Of a stretch of DNA of 61,989 bases, positions 9,163 to 18,840 are shown one piece after another. The notes beneath the pieces are model-generated. The model did no database searches and was not told the DNA's origin. It saw only the letters and a program-made list of their open reading frames with translations. Within the stretch, counting starts at the first letter, position 1, and each line of letters starts with the position of its first letter. Source of the stretch: Gammaproteobacteria bacterium (GTDB taxonomy: Bacteria; Pseudomonadota; Gammaproteobacteria; Chromatiales; Chromatiaceae); the NCBI GenBank assembly GCA_020445415.1, contig JAGRGP010000087.1:1-61989 (forward strand), given 5' to 3'. The translations under genes were made by a program, and so were the position numbers.

Positions 9163-9565
9163 ATGGGCAGGAGTAAATAACGCTTGAACCGGGTGTGCGA
9201 ACTCAGTAGGGATGCCCGCCACACACCTACACCGCGCGACTACCGCAAACTGCCGTCACCCTCCGGCGGGGGTGACGAATACCCCAATCTGAATCCAAAA
9301 TCGCGGAGCCAGCCGGCGCCTGTCCAGAATCCAACCCCCATCGTTGGCCACTATCTTACTTGCTGTTGACAACCTCACGGTTGAGTCCGGGCTTGCCGGG
9401 AATCCTTGAGGATCGCTCCCTGTTTTTCCGTTAGAATAATCTCTCCGGCGTGCGAGACGCCGGCCCTTGGGGATTGCCCAACTGAGCAATTTTGAGGGTG
9501 TGGCATGCCTACCGGAATGTCAGCCGACCGGCGTTGTCAGGTTTTGTTATCAAGGAGTGTTGAAT
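9163..9565 (+). promoter_or_regulatory. gpmI upstream region with possible promoter and 5' hairpin
   Basis: No gene is supported in these 403 bp. A possible -10 (TAGAAT, 9432-9437) is preceded by TTGAGG at 9406-9411, but the 20-base spacer is longer than ideal. Directly after it, CCGGCGT-GCGAG-ACGCCGG (9445-9463) forms a perfect 7-bp stem with a 5-base loop. If the promoter is right, the transcript would begin with this hairpin. The remaining leader of about 100 nt ends in AAGGAG at 9552-9557 before ATG 9566. Confidence 0.35.
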
Positions 9566-11230
9566 ATGGATAAGCTCGAGAAAATCGAAAACTACAATGA
9601 ACCTAAAGGCCCGGTGGTATTAGTGGTGATGGATGGCGTGGGGATTGGCCGCAACCCCGCCAGTGACTTCGTAAAGATCGCCAGCACACCCAATCTCGAT
9701 TGGCTCCGAGAGCACACGCTTTACACCGAACTAAAGGCCCACGGCACAGCCGTTGGACTCCCTGACGATAGCGACATGGGAAACTCCGAGGTAGGTCATA
9801 ACGCCATGGGTTGTGGAAGAATCTTCTCCCAAGGCGCGGCGCTGGTCGGCAAGGCAATCGCTAGCGGGCGATTGTTCGAGGGTGACGTCTGGCGGGAGTT
9901 GGTAGCTAATGTGATAGATCACCAGACTACCCTGCATTTCATCGGTTTGTTTTCCGATGGGAATGTCCACTCCAATTTGAACCATCTCGAGGCGATGCTG
10001 ACCAGGGCCAAAGCCGAAGGTATACGCAAGGCGCGCATTCATCCGCTGATTGATGGCCGCGATGTGCCACCCACTTCGGCCCTTACCTACGTCGACCGAT
10101 TTGAGGGTTTCCTAGGCGATATCAATGCCAGTGGAACGGTGGAATATTGTGTGGCATCGGGTGGTGGCCGCATGAAGATTACCATGGATCGCTACAATGC
10201 CGATTGGGGAATGGTCGAGCGCGGATGGAACACTCATGTAAAGGGTGAAGGCCGCGGATTTCCGACGATGCGGCAAGCCATCGAGACTTACCGAGCCGAA
10301 ACACCGGGAATTCTCGATCAAGATCTGCCTCCTTTTGTCATCGAACGGGATGGTAAACCGGTGGGCCGAATCGAGGATGGCGACAGTGTGATCTTTTTCA
10401 ATTTTCGCGGCGACCGGGCACTGGAGATAACCAAGGCGTTCGAGGCTGACCAGCTCAGTGAGTTTCGGCGTGGACCCAAGCCCTCTGTGCTCTACGCCGG
10501 CATGATGCAGTATGACGGTGACCTGTGCGTACCACAGAAATATCTGGTCTCTCCACCAGCAATCGACCGTACCATGAGCCAATACCTGTCAACCACCGGG
10601 GTGCCCCAATTCGCGATTTCAGAGACTCAGAAGTTTGGTCATATGACCTACTTCTTCAATGGTAATAACTCCGGGAAATTCGCCACCGAAACCTGGCGGG
10701 AGATTCCCTCGGACAACTGTCCGTTTGAGAATGCGCCGAGGATGAAGGCCAAGGAGATTACCGATGAGGTGGTACGTGCCATCGAGAGTGGCGAATACCG
10801 TTTTATCCGCCTCAACTACCCGAATGGCGACATGGTTGGACATACCGGTGTTTTTGAAGCGGTGAAGATAGCGGTAGAGGCAGTCGATGAAGGAGTGGGA
10901 CGGCTTATGCAGGCAGTGCGTAACACCGGGGGCATACTGGTGTGCTCCGCCGACCATGGCAATTCTGACGACATGTGCGAACTGGACAAAAAAACGGGCC
11001 AGTTAAAGCTCGATGATGAAGGGAAACCACTGCCGAAGACCGCCCACTCGCTCAATCCAGTGCCGGCGATTATCTATGATCCGGCAAATGGTGCAAATGC
11101 CCGCCTCGCCAAATTGGACCAACCAGGGATAGCAAATTTGGCTGCCACCTGCATCACCCTGCTCGGTTACCGGCCTCCCGCCGACTACACCGCCAGCTTG
11201 GTCGAAGTTGGTGGGGCCACCCGCGACTGA
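9566..11230 (+). CDS. gpmI: 2,3-bisphosphoglycerate-independent phosphoglycerate mutase
   Basis: 554 residues. Interconverts 3- and 2-phosphoglycerate in glycolysis and gluconeogenesis using two metal ions and a phosphoserine intermediate. The N-terminal metal site VVMDGVGIG, the active-site block DDSDMGNSEVGHNAMG with the catalytic Ser, and the C-terminal SADHGNSDDM and AHSLNPVP blocks are all present. The sequence has the longer form, similar to plant and trypanosomatid enzymes, rather than the roughly 510-residue E. coli form. The start at 9566 is preferred over the upstream ATG at 9467 because AAGGAG lies 8 bases before it and the extra 33 residues look unrelated to the family. It stands alone, convergent with the CHAT gene. 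Confidence 0.93.
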   Translation: MDKLEKIENYNEPKGPVVLVVMDGVGIGRNPASDFVKIASTPNLDWLREHTLYTELKAHGTAVGLPDDSDMGNSEVGHNAMGCGRIFSQGAALVGKAIASGRLFEGDVWRELVANVIDHQTTLHFIGLFSDGNVHSNLNHLEAMLTRAKAEGIRKARIHPLIDGRDVPPTSALTYVDRFEGFLGDINASGTVEYCVASGGGRMKITMDRYNADWGMVERGWNTHVKGEGRGFPTMRQAIETYRAETPGILDQDLPPFVIERDGKPVGRIEDGDSVIFFNFRGDRALEITKAFEADQLSEFRRGPKPSVLYAGMMQYDGDLCVPQKYLVSPPAIDRTMSQYLSTTGVPQFAISETQKFGHMTYFFNGNNSGKFATETWREIPSDNCPFENAPRMKAKEITDEVVRAIESGEYRFIRLNYPNGDMVGHTGVFEAVKIAVEAVDEGVGRLMQAVRNTGGILVCSADHGNSDDMCELDKKTGQLKLDDEGKPLPKTAHSLNPVPAIIYDPANGANARLAKLDQPGIANLAATCITLLGYRPPADYTASLVEVGGATRD

Positions 11231-11252
11231 TTGCGATGACCCTACCCGATGA

Positions 11253-14200
11253 TTATGCCGATAGCTGATCGATAATCGCACCGATAGCGCCTACCAGCCG
11301 GGCGCGACGCGCCGCCGATTCCCGTTTGCTGCCTTTTTGCGGAGCCAGCGGTGCCTCGGCTGCCAGCCTGCGCAGCAGCTGGAGTTGTTCAATAACCGAG
11401 CTGAACTGCCGAGGCGAGGCTGCGACCCGCCGGATCTCCTGGTACCGGGAGGCAATCTTCGTAGCTTCATCTTCGTCCAGGGCGTCGGCCATCAACTGTT
11501 CGGTGAAACGCAGTTCGTTACCGGTGATGGCATCCCAAAAACGCTCCCGACTCACTTCAAGTCCCGGATCGTAATGGTCGGCCAGCGCCCCCCGCCAGCG
11601 TTCGACCAGGCTCTCGTCAAGGGAGTAATCCCCACCATAGTAGTTGACCAGCAAATAACGCAGAGCCAACAGATTGAGCACCGGATAGGGATTGGGGCGG
11701 CCCGCTTGGCGCTGCAGAGAAAGTTCGTTCGCTTCTTCGTAGCTGCGGCAAGCGGCTTGTAGGGATTTGACCCGAGCCTGGGTAGCGGGCCCGGATAACA
11801 ATGCCTGCCGCTTGTAGGCGCTGCCGAGCAGATTCATCCGCTCGATGGTCTTACCGAAGTCGGAGTTCAGTTGGTTCAGGGATGCAATGGCTTTTTCCAA
11901 ATCTTTTCTGGCACTAGATGCCTCGCCATCGGTCTCCAACGCGATGGCATGGCGCACCCTAAGATTCGCCAACTGCTCAAGATCACCGATGGAAATCGCC
12001 GGTTTCTCACCTGCGGCTCCCGCTTCATAGGCGGGAATGGCCTTGGAGAAGGCCCTCAACTCGCCCCAAGCACGCCCCAACGCCCCTTGTAAGGTCGCAT
12101 CATTTAGCCACTCCTGAGGCAGGTCATCGACGAGAGACTGCAGCTTGTCTCGCAGCGGACCGGCCTGCTCCGCCGTCTTCGCCTGGGCAGTGATATTATC
12201 GATCTCGATGCGGCAATGGCTCTTGGAGATAAAATTCCAGTGTTTCGACTCGGTAGAATCATCGCCATTGGCATCATCCACCAGCCGAAATCCCGGATCG
12301 CCATAACATTGATAAGCACCCCAGGTATTAAATTGCGGAAAGACGCCTTGAGTCTTTATCCTCGCCTCCTTCACTGCTTTGCCAAAATCCCTCCCCTGCA
12401 GCATTTGGCTGTAGAAAGTCCGGGCAAATACTTCCGCTGCATCATCCTGAACCGCCCAGCCCGCCACCACAACCGCTCGGATTCCCCGCTGAATCAAAGA
12501 GACGCCAAAATCGGCCGCTAGCAAATTGGGGCGATCCAACCCGGTCTCCACGCTGCCCCCGGTTTTTCCTAAATGACAACAGTTGATGAACGCCAGCTGC
12601 GGCACGGACGGCATCTGGCCGATCTCGGCCGCTGTCAGGATATGGTCCTGGCCGATCAAGACCCCGGTCATCTCCTGGGGCGATTCGTCACCCGCGCACC
12701 GCACCGGTTGTCTGACCACGCCATGGGCGGAGACATGCAGAACCCTAATCTGCTGGGTCATCAACACCCGCACGATATCGGCGCCTCGTTTTCCAGTCAG
12801 CTCCAACGGCGAAAAACGCTCTGCCCAAGGTTTTTCCGCAAACAGTGAAGCGACCGCCTTGCCCTCGCGCTCAGCACCTTGGAGTTGAGGATAGCCGCTA
12901 CCGGAGATATCCGGATCGGCAATCACCACGAGCCGTCCACGCAGGTTGGCCATGCCGGGGTTTTGCCCGGGCAGCGCCAGTTGCCTGATCACACTTGCTT
13001 CGCTGGCCAGCGCTCGGTCACCGTCCGGAGTCGGGTACTCCAGCAGTTCCCAGGGATAGATAGCGGAATGCTCATCGACGACCAGCACGAGATCTCGGCG
13101 CTCCGGCGCATGGTGTTTAAACTCAGGTGGGATCAACAACTCAAACAAGACCCTGCCGACCTTATCATCGGTATTGATACTACCGGTGGCATCCCTGAGA
13201 AAAGGCTCTACGGAGCAGCGCTGGGTCTGGGTAATTACCATGGGAACCCGGGCACCCTGGTCGATAATCGTAAAACTCAGGGTACCGCTTCCCCCGTTCT
13301 CGATGCGAATACGCGGCCACCAGCCATCCTGTTCCATGGCATAGATCCTGCGGCGTCCTCCCTCCATTGATTGCAGTTGGCGCGTGGCTTGAATACACTT
13401 TTCGTAACGCGCGTTACCGGCAATCTGATTGAGCAAATGTTGCGCCAGCGATGCGCGGTCTTCGAACAACTCAACGAAGCGAATCCCACGTATCAGGTAG
13501 TCGCTGTTCTGGTTGTCGCCCGCCAGCTTTTCATTGGCTTCCAAAACCCCCTGGATAATGGCACTAAGTACGTTCTCCATGGAAATGCCACCCGAGCCCG
13601 AGCCGATAAGCAGGCTAGCGAACTCGATACCCTTGGGTGGGACAGCCTGATCCTCGGTGACTTTCAATGCGTAATCCGCCACCGCGCAGCGCACACCAGA
13701 CGTCAGCATGCCGGGGGTCAACCCACCCACGTCGCCAAGCCCCACCACAATGGCTCCCACCAGTCCCCCGGCAGCATGATTTATGACGATCTCGTGGGTT
13801 CCTGCCGCCCCGGGATACAAGCCAAGGTTGTAGCGGCGGCGCAGCCGGCCCGTTAACAGGCCATCGAGCACCGCTTCGGCGCTCACGATCTCGTCGCCCT
13901 GATAGTGGCCAACCGCCACCGGTAGACCCACGAAGCGAAGGTCGCCGTGCACGACCGAAACCTGCACCTGAGGCAAACCGGTTACCGGTGCGGCGCGCGG
14001 CCCCGCGCTACCCATCGCCGCCCTTATTAGGCGCTCTTCATCAGGCAGGTAATCGGCGCTGTCGGCGGGCATCTCACGCTCGGGTTCCACCCCCCGGGAA
14101 ACCGGGGGCCGACCGGAGAATGCCAAGGTGCCACCGCCCTCGATGATCTCCAAGATACCCCGGAATCCCGCGGGGTAGTTGGCCAAGTCACCATGCGGGG

Positions 14201-16679
14201 CATCCAGATACCAGTGTTGCACACCCTGGGGTATTCCGCCCTCCCAGGGCACTCGGCCATCACCCCGGCTGGTGGACATTACCCGAATCTTCCCTGCTTC
14301 CACCACAACGTCAACCGGCGTGTCATCGGCCCGCCCCGCGATATAAAACACACGCTGGGTATCGAGCGGCGTATCGGAGATCTCCTTCCAGAAGCGCTCC
14401 GCCTCCCGCAGTGCCTGCCCGGTTGGTACCTGCCAGTCTTTGCCGGCAGCGGTAGCCACTCCGTTCCAAAAGGCGCTTGTGTAGAATCCGCGCACCTCAC
14501 CCGGTGGCCGGGAACTCTCCCGGGGCAGTAACTCGAGCACTCCGGGAAACTGGCGGATGATATCGATCAACTCCCCGTGGGAATGGACCAGATCAGCCAT
14601 GGCCAGGTATTTGATCAGCTTCTCCTGACCCAGCAATACCCGCACCATGGAATGGGACCCGTCGTTGGGCGTTCCCAGCATCAGGACCCGGGACTGAGGA
14701 CGACGGCAGATGGCATCCCATAGCTGAGGGTGCCGCGCGATCATCGCCCTCACCACCAACCCACCCATCGAATGGGCAATGAACCGCACGGGCTGAGCGG
14801 AACCTTGCAGGTACTTCTCCACCTCCGTCCCCAATTGGTCCGCGGCATGGGCGATAGACTTGCGCCAATCATAGGCGAAGGGGATGACTTCATGGGATTC
14901 GGACAAAAAGTCCGCCAGTGCCCCATAGCTCTGAGCCAAAGGTTTTACCGGGGCCACCTCCCGGTTACCGATATCCAGCTTACCGAACCCGCCCCAGATC
15001 AATCGCGACATATCCACCCAGACAGAATCGCCCCCCACCGCCAGTTCGCTGCCCAGGATACCGGGGATAATGAATACCGCCGGCACCTCTCCGCTGGTCC
15101 GCCCACGGGGTAACGAACGGGCAATCACTTTGGGCTGTTGGACCCGCTCGACGAACCCTGAAGGCCTTTGCTCTCGCAACCCTGTCAGCAACGCCGCTCG
15201 GGAATCGTCGTTGGCGAAATAGGAAAAATGATTAACCGCGTCGCCCTTGAACGACTTGGCATAGATTCCAAAACGACGTACGGTGCCACCATCCATCGAC
15301 GGGGTGTTGACCACCAGGTCATGGTCCCCTTCGTAGAACCGGTCCACCAATAGCAGTGCGATTTTCTTGAAGATCCCCTTGGGCTGGATATCGCCTTCAA
15401 TGACCGCCAGCGGTGCCAACGAGCTACCCCGGGAATTGTTGAGCATCTGCATGGTAGGAGAGCCCGGCATCTGCGCCTCCAAGCCGGGGATCTGCTCGGC
15501 ACGGGACTTCTGTTTGACCACGGCCAACAGTAGTGACTTCACCAGTCCGTAAACGGGGCTAGCCTTCAAGACCGGAATAAAGCCGATGATGTTCAGCAGT
15601 GCCGACAGATACATATCCAGCCGATTACTCGCCAAGGTCGTACCCCGGGCCGGGCAAGCCACCCGCACGAAGCGCTCCACGGTGATCCCCTTCTCCCGGA
15701 ACAATCCATTAAGCTCCCCGAGCTGTTGCCGCTGCAAGGCATAGGGATCCGGTTCACCCTTCCCGCCATTGGCGGCGGAAATCGCGTCGATTAGGGATTG
15801 CAGGCCCTTGTTCTTGTCTCGGGAGAAGAAATTCAGATCGTCGTCGGTAAAGGCATCTCGGCCATCGGCCAGTTGACCGCGGCAGAGCAGCTCTCCGACT
15901 ATCCCTCCCCGGGAGTGGGAAACCAAGTGTAACCGGGCACCCTTGGGCAGCGCCTTAAGCAGATTGATGGTGTTTTCGATCGGGCTCAGGCTGAGGGTAT
16001 GGTGCTCGAAACCCACGATATTCTCCGCCGGATAAAGCATAGAGATATCCCGCCAGAGCTGTTCCGGCCGGCTGCCCCACAGATCACCAAAACTGCCGCT
16101 TGTACTGGAGGCAGTGCCATGTATGAACACCAATATCGGCTTATCGAGGTTAAAACTCTCCCCCGTCCGCGGCCGCAATCCCTCCGAACCGGCGCTTTCC
16201 ACCTGCCGTAGATCGCTCACGGAGTAGAGGGCGTCACTGGCGCCGACGATGACAGATTCAATCTTATCCTTGATAAAATCGGCGATGGTTTCCGCGGCGG
16301 GGGTCTCCACATCGACGATCCCGATACGTTCCAGGAGAAAGCCGATCAATCCACGCGAAGCCTCACCGCTGCCGAGTCTCGAGGGGATCACGATACCTCC
16401 CTCTCCACTCCGGGCAATCCTGCCGGCCAGAAAGTCCTCTTCAAATCTGGCAGCGCTGGTATACACGACCAGTCCGTCTTCTAGGGTCAACTCCAGAACA
16501 TCATCCGGATCGGCCTCCAGGGTTTGCTGCCCCGTCCCACCCCCCCGGGTACCCTCCAATCTGACGCCCTGACGCAGCGCCGCGGACAGCCCGGCACCAA
16601 AACGGCGGTCCTCGAGCAGATTCTGTCCCTTACCCTCGAGCTCACCATTAACCAGCAGTTTGATGGATTGTGACGCCAT
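11253..16679 (-). CDS. Giant CHAT-protease protein with two lipase-like domains
   Basis: 1808 residues; a GGGAGGGGG ribosome binding site precedes the ATG at 16679. Visible regions: about 1-165 unrecognised; 170-490 an alpha/beta-hydrolase with a GHSxG-like nucleophile elbow SHSRGG (Ser256); 530-900 a second alpha/beta-hydrolase of the LCAT/PGAP1 type with AHSMGG (Ser637); 905-1010 a segment resembling the N-terminal domain of M17 leucine aminopeptidases (VHGDLRFVGLPVAVGHYQGD), without the catalytic M17 domain; about 1190-1480 a CHAT caspase-like protease with catalytic His1319 (SAHG) and Cys1368 (NCCHLG); 1500-1808 helical, probably TPR-like. There is no signal peptide or membrane segment, so it is probably cytoplasmic. 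CHAT proteases in bacteria act in defence and cell-death pathways, for example Craspase and gasdermin activation. Fusion of CHAT to two hydrolases suggests a self-contained sensor-protease-lipase effector, but that function is inference. No partner genes are adjacent. Confidence 0.85.
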   Translation of the reverse strand: MASQSIKLLVNGELEGKGQNLLEDRRFGAGLSAALRQGVRLEGTRGGGTGQQTLEADPDDVLELTLEDGLVVYTSAARFEEDFLAGRIARSGEGGIVIPSRLGSGEASRGLIGFLLERIGIVDVETPAAETIADFIKDKIESVIVGASDALYSVSDLRQVESAGSEGLRPRTGESFNLDKPILVFIHGTASSTSGSFGDLWGSRPEQLWRDISMLYPAENIVGFEHHTLSLSPIENTINLLKALPKGARLHLVSHSRGGIVGELLCRGQLADGRDAFTDDDLNFFSRDKNKGLQSLIDAISAANGGKGEPDPYALQRQQLGELNGLFREKGITVERFVRVACPARGTTLASNRLDMYLSALLNIIGFIPVLKASPVYGLVKSLLLAVVKQKSRAEQIPGLEAQMPGSPTMQMLNNSRGSSLAPLAVIEGDIQPKGIFKKIALLLVDRFYEGDHDLVVNTPSMDGGTVRRFGIYAKSFKGDAVNHFSYFANDDSRAALLTGLREQRPSGFVERVQQPKVIARSLPRGRTSGEVPAVFIIPGILGSELAVGGDSVWVDMSRLIWGGFGKLDIGNREVAPVKPLAQSYGALADFLSESHEVIPFAYDWRKSIAHAADQLGTEVEKYLQGSAQPVRFIAHSMGGLVVRAMIARHPQLWDAICRRPQSRVLMLGTPNDGSHSMVRVLLGQEKLIKYLAMADLVHSHGELIDIIRQFPGVLELLPRESSRPPGEVRGFYTSAFWNGVATAAGKDWQVPTGQALREAERFWKEISDTPLDTQRVFYIAGRADDTPVDVVVEAGKIRVMSTSRGDGRVPWEGGIPQGVQHWYLDAPHGDLANYPAGFRGILEIIEGGGTLAFSGRPPVSRGVEPEREMPADSADYLPDEERLIRAAMGSAGPRAAPVTGLPQVQVSVVHGDLRFVGLPVAVGHYQGDEIVSAEAVLDGLLTGRLRRRYNLGLYPGAAGTHEIVINHAAGGLVGAIVVGLGDVGGLTPGMLTSGVRCAVADYALKVTEDQAVPPKGIEFASLLIGSGSGGISMENVLSAIIQGVLEANEKLAGDNQNSDYLIRGIRFVELFEDRASLAQHLLNQIAGNARYEKCIQATRQLQSMEGGRRRIYAMEQDGWWPRIRIENGGSGTLSFTIIDQGARVPMVITQTQRCSVEPFLRDATGSINTDDKVGRVLFELLIPPEFKHHAPERRDLVLVVDEHSAIYPWELLEYPTPDGDRALASEASVIRQLALPGQNPGMANLRGRLVVIADPDISGSGYPQLQGAEREGKAVASLFAEKPWAERFSPLELTGKRGADIVRVLMTQQIRVLHVSAHGVVRQPVRCAGDESPQEMTGVLIGQDHILTAAEIGQMPSVPQLAFINCCHLGKTGGSVETGLDRPNLLAADFGVSLIQRGIRAVVVAGWAVQDDAAEVFARTFYSQMLQGRDFGKAVKEARIKTQGVFPQFNTWGAYQCYGDPGFRLVDDANGDDSTESKHWNFISKSHCRIEIDNITAQAKTAEQAGPLRDKLQSLVDDLPQEWLNDATLQGALGRAWGELRAFSKAIPAYEAGAAGEKPAISIGDLEQLANLRVRHAIALETDGEASSARKDLEKAIASLNQLNSDFGKTIERMNLLGSAYKRQALLSGPATQARVKSLQAACRSYEEANELSLQRQAGRPNPYPVLNLLALRYLLVNYYGGDYSLDESLVERWRGALADHYDPGLEVSRERFWDAITGNELRFTEQLMADALDEDEATKIASRYQEIRRVAASPRQFSSVIEQLQLLRRLAAEAPLAPQKGSKRESAARRARLVGAIGAIIDQLSA

Positions 16680-16979
16680 GACCCCCTCCCGTTAGGAATT
16701 CCTTGACCCTTTGTCTCACCCGGCCACTTCGGTGCCCCCTCGGGAAACGCTCTCCCGACTCGGTGTTGGGGCTGCTGTCCCGTTCCACGATCGTCCGAAA
16801 TACAGTGTCGAGTCCCCACTCGGCAACACAACGGCTGGTTGGCCTAACACGCCAGCGTAAAGCCGCAGCGTGGAAACGTCGCGCGGCATCGGCCGCGCCC
16901 GCCAGGACCTATCTGAGTTTAGAGCATTGGCAGGAAAGCGAAAGCCGGAACCATCCTCCGCCTGCTCCCACCGCCGTTC
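16680..16979. other. Intergenic region upstream of the CHAT gene
   Basis: 300 bp between the start of the CHAT gene and the end of the SnoaL-like gene. It should hold the CHAT promoter. The repeated string ACTCGG occurs at about 16758 and 16818 in related contexts, but no clear promoter, hairpin or small gene was recognised. Confidence 0.3.
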
Positions 16980-17402
16980 TCAGTGCATCTTCCGCACGGT
17001 CTCCACCTTTGCCGGCCCGATCAATGGCAACGATGCATGATGGCTCAACATATGCCACCTTTCGTTTTCCCGGGCATAGACGTTAGTGGCCAATACCCTG
17101 GCATGGTGGGCCTGGCTACCCGACGGCCGGATCTGTTCCTCCACCAAGTGCACTGCCAGCTCCCCGGCGACCCGGATATGCATTACGCGGTAGTCGATAA
17201 CCGGTGGGTCTGCCGCAGAGATAATGTCGGCCCAACTCTTGCGAACCGCCTCGAAACCGCTAAGCAGTTGCCCGCCGGGATGTATACAGAATACCTCCTC
17301 CAAACGCGACCAGACCTCGCTCATGAGACCGATATCCAGATCGCGGAGGGATTGGTAGAAGAGTGCTTCGGTTTGTACGGATGATAGCGCTTGATCACTC
17401 AC
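16980..17402 (-). CDS. SnoaL-like / NTF2-fold protein
   Basis: 140 residues from a proposed GTG at 17402. The pattern EALFYQSLRDLDIGLMSEVWS, then a G-based turn, VRKSWADI, and later ENERWHMLSHHAS is typical of NTF2-like SnoaL/DUF4440 proteins, small cone-shaped folds used as hydrolases, isomerases or ligand binders. The substrate cannot be predicted. A farther GTG at 17465 would add 21 residues that do not look like the family, so the inner start is preferred; neither has a strong ribosome binding site. Divergent from the GCS2-type ligase gene. Confidence 0.7.
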   Translation of the reverse strand: MSDQALSSVQTEALFYQSLRDLDIGLMSEVWSRLEEVFCIHPGGQLLSGFEAVRKSWADIISAADPPVIDYRVMHIRVAGELAVHLVEEQIRPSGSQAHHARVLATNVYARENERWHMLSHHASLPLIGPAKVETVRKMH

Positions 17403-17596
17403 TGGTGGATTCCCGAAAAGCCTAATGGCATTTGCCGGATAAATTTCTGCCCTCCAGCATAACACTTGGGCAATCCCCTGCCATCCCGGGAACCGGCGCC
17501 CCAGCGATTATTCCCCATCGGCGGCTCGGTAATGATAATCTGGCGACGGTGGGTAACTTTGGCCCTACCTGGGCGGTTGGTACAAAGGGGACTGAT

Positions 17597-18739
17597 ATGA
17601 ATGAGCCAAGTTTCACGATTGGTATCGAAGAGGAGTATATGTTGGTGGACCTGCAGAGTCGCGACCTGATACCCCAGGCACCCCGGTCGATGCTCAAGGA
17701 ATGCCGGGCACGGTTGAAGAATCAAGTCGCCCCCGAGTTCCTGCAGTGCCAGATCGAAACCGGCACCCGCATCTGCCGAAGCCTGAAGGAAGCACGGAGT
17801 GAATTAGCCTACCTGCGCCGTTCCGTGGCGGCAGTGGCGGAGACTCACGGCCTGGCACTTGTGGCCGCCTCCACCCACCCATTCGCCCGCCCCCGGTCTC
17901 TGGAGCATACCCGCAAACCGCGCTATAACCAGCTGGCCAACGACCTCCAGGAGGTGGTGAAACAGCTGGTCATCAGTGGTATGCACGTGCATGTCGGCAT
18001 CGAAGACGATGATCTGCGCATCGATTTGATGAGCCAGTTGAGCTACATACTGCCCCACATCCTGGCACTTAGCACGTCGTCGCCGTTTTGGAGAGGACGC
18101 AATACCGGTCTCAAGTCCTACCGCATTTCGATCTGGGATGGCATGCCCCGCACCGGACTGCCCGAGTACTTCGACAGTTTCGGAGAATACCGCCGACATG
18201 TGAATATTTTGGTCAACGCGGGCGTAATCGAAGATGCCACCAAGATTTGGTGGGATATCCGACCCAGCGAGCGCTATCCCACCCTGGAAATGCGGGTGTC
18301 CGATGTCTGCACCCGCCTCGATGACGCGATCTGTATCGCCGCGTTTTACCTCTGCTGGACCCGTATGCTCTACCGGTTAAGCCGCAACAATCAGCGCTGG
18401 CGGCGCTACAGTACCTTCCTGCTAGATGAAAACCGTTGGCGTGCCCACCGTTATGGTATCGACGAAGGACTGCTCGACTTCGGCCGGGGGGAAATCGTAC
18501 CTTTCACCACCCTAGTCGATGAAATTCTCGACTTGCTGAGGGAAGATGCCGAGTATTTCGACGCCGTGGATGAACTGGAGAGAATGCGTGTCATCCTTGA
18601 CGAGGGAACCAGCGCTCATCGCCAGATTGCCGCCTATCAGGCCGCACTTGACGCGGGAGCCGAACAGGAGGACGCACTGAAAGCGGTAGTGGACCTGCTA
18701 ATCACCGAAACATTGTTGGATACCGCTCCCGGCAATTGA
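17597..18739 (+). CDS. Carboxylate-amine ligase, YbdK/GCS2 family
   Basis: 380 residues. The N-terminus FTIGIEEEYMLVD is the hallmark of the glutamate-cysteine ligase type 2 (GCS2/YbdK) family, ATP-dependent ligases that join a carboxylate to an amine; E. coli YbdK has weak glutamate-cysteine ligase activity. Further family blocks are HVHVGI, the sequence after STSSPFW, and the WWDIRPS-YPTLEMRVSD block. Start at 17597 because AAGGGG lies 6 bases upstream; an upstream in-frame extension of 55 residues does not resemble the family. The true substrate is unknown. A free-standing gene. Confidence 0.88.
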   Translation: MNEPSFTIGIEEEYMLVDLQSRDLIPQAPRSMLKECRARLKNQVAPEFLQCQIETGTRICRSLKEARSELAYLRRSVAAVAETHGLALVAASTHPFARPRSLEHTRKPRYNQLANDLQEVVKQLVISGMHVHVGIEDDDLRIDLMSQLSYILPHILALSTSSPFWRGRNTGLKSYRISIWDGMPRTGLPEYFDSFGEYRRHVNILVNAGVIEDATKIWWDIRPSERYPTLEMRVSDVCTRLDDAICIAAFYLCWTRMLYRLSRNNQRWRRYSTFLLDENRWRAHRYGIDEGLLDFGRGEIVPFTTLVDEILDLLREDAEYFDAVDELERMRVILDEGTSAHRQIAAYQAALDAGAEQEDALKAVVDLLITETLLDTAPGN

Positions 18740-18840
18740 CGGTAACAGGATCACCACTCCGGACCAGGGAGCTAACCGCCCGTTGCAGTTGTCAGAGTCG
18801 TTAGGGTCATATTCGCCGGCAACCTATTGCGGAGTTTAAG

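Noticed and set aside
9184-9369. Possible small gene from TTG 9184 after AGGAG
   Set aside because: Product is Pro/Arg/Ser-rich without structure or hydrophobic segments; the AGGAG is at a poor distance and the start is TTG.
11326-16572. Many long antisense frames over the CHAT gene
   Set aside because: They mirror codon bias in the real gene, lack ribosome binding sites and have no domain signals.
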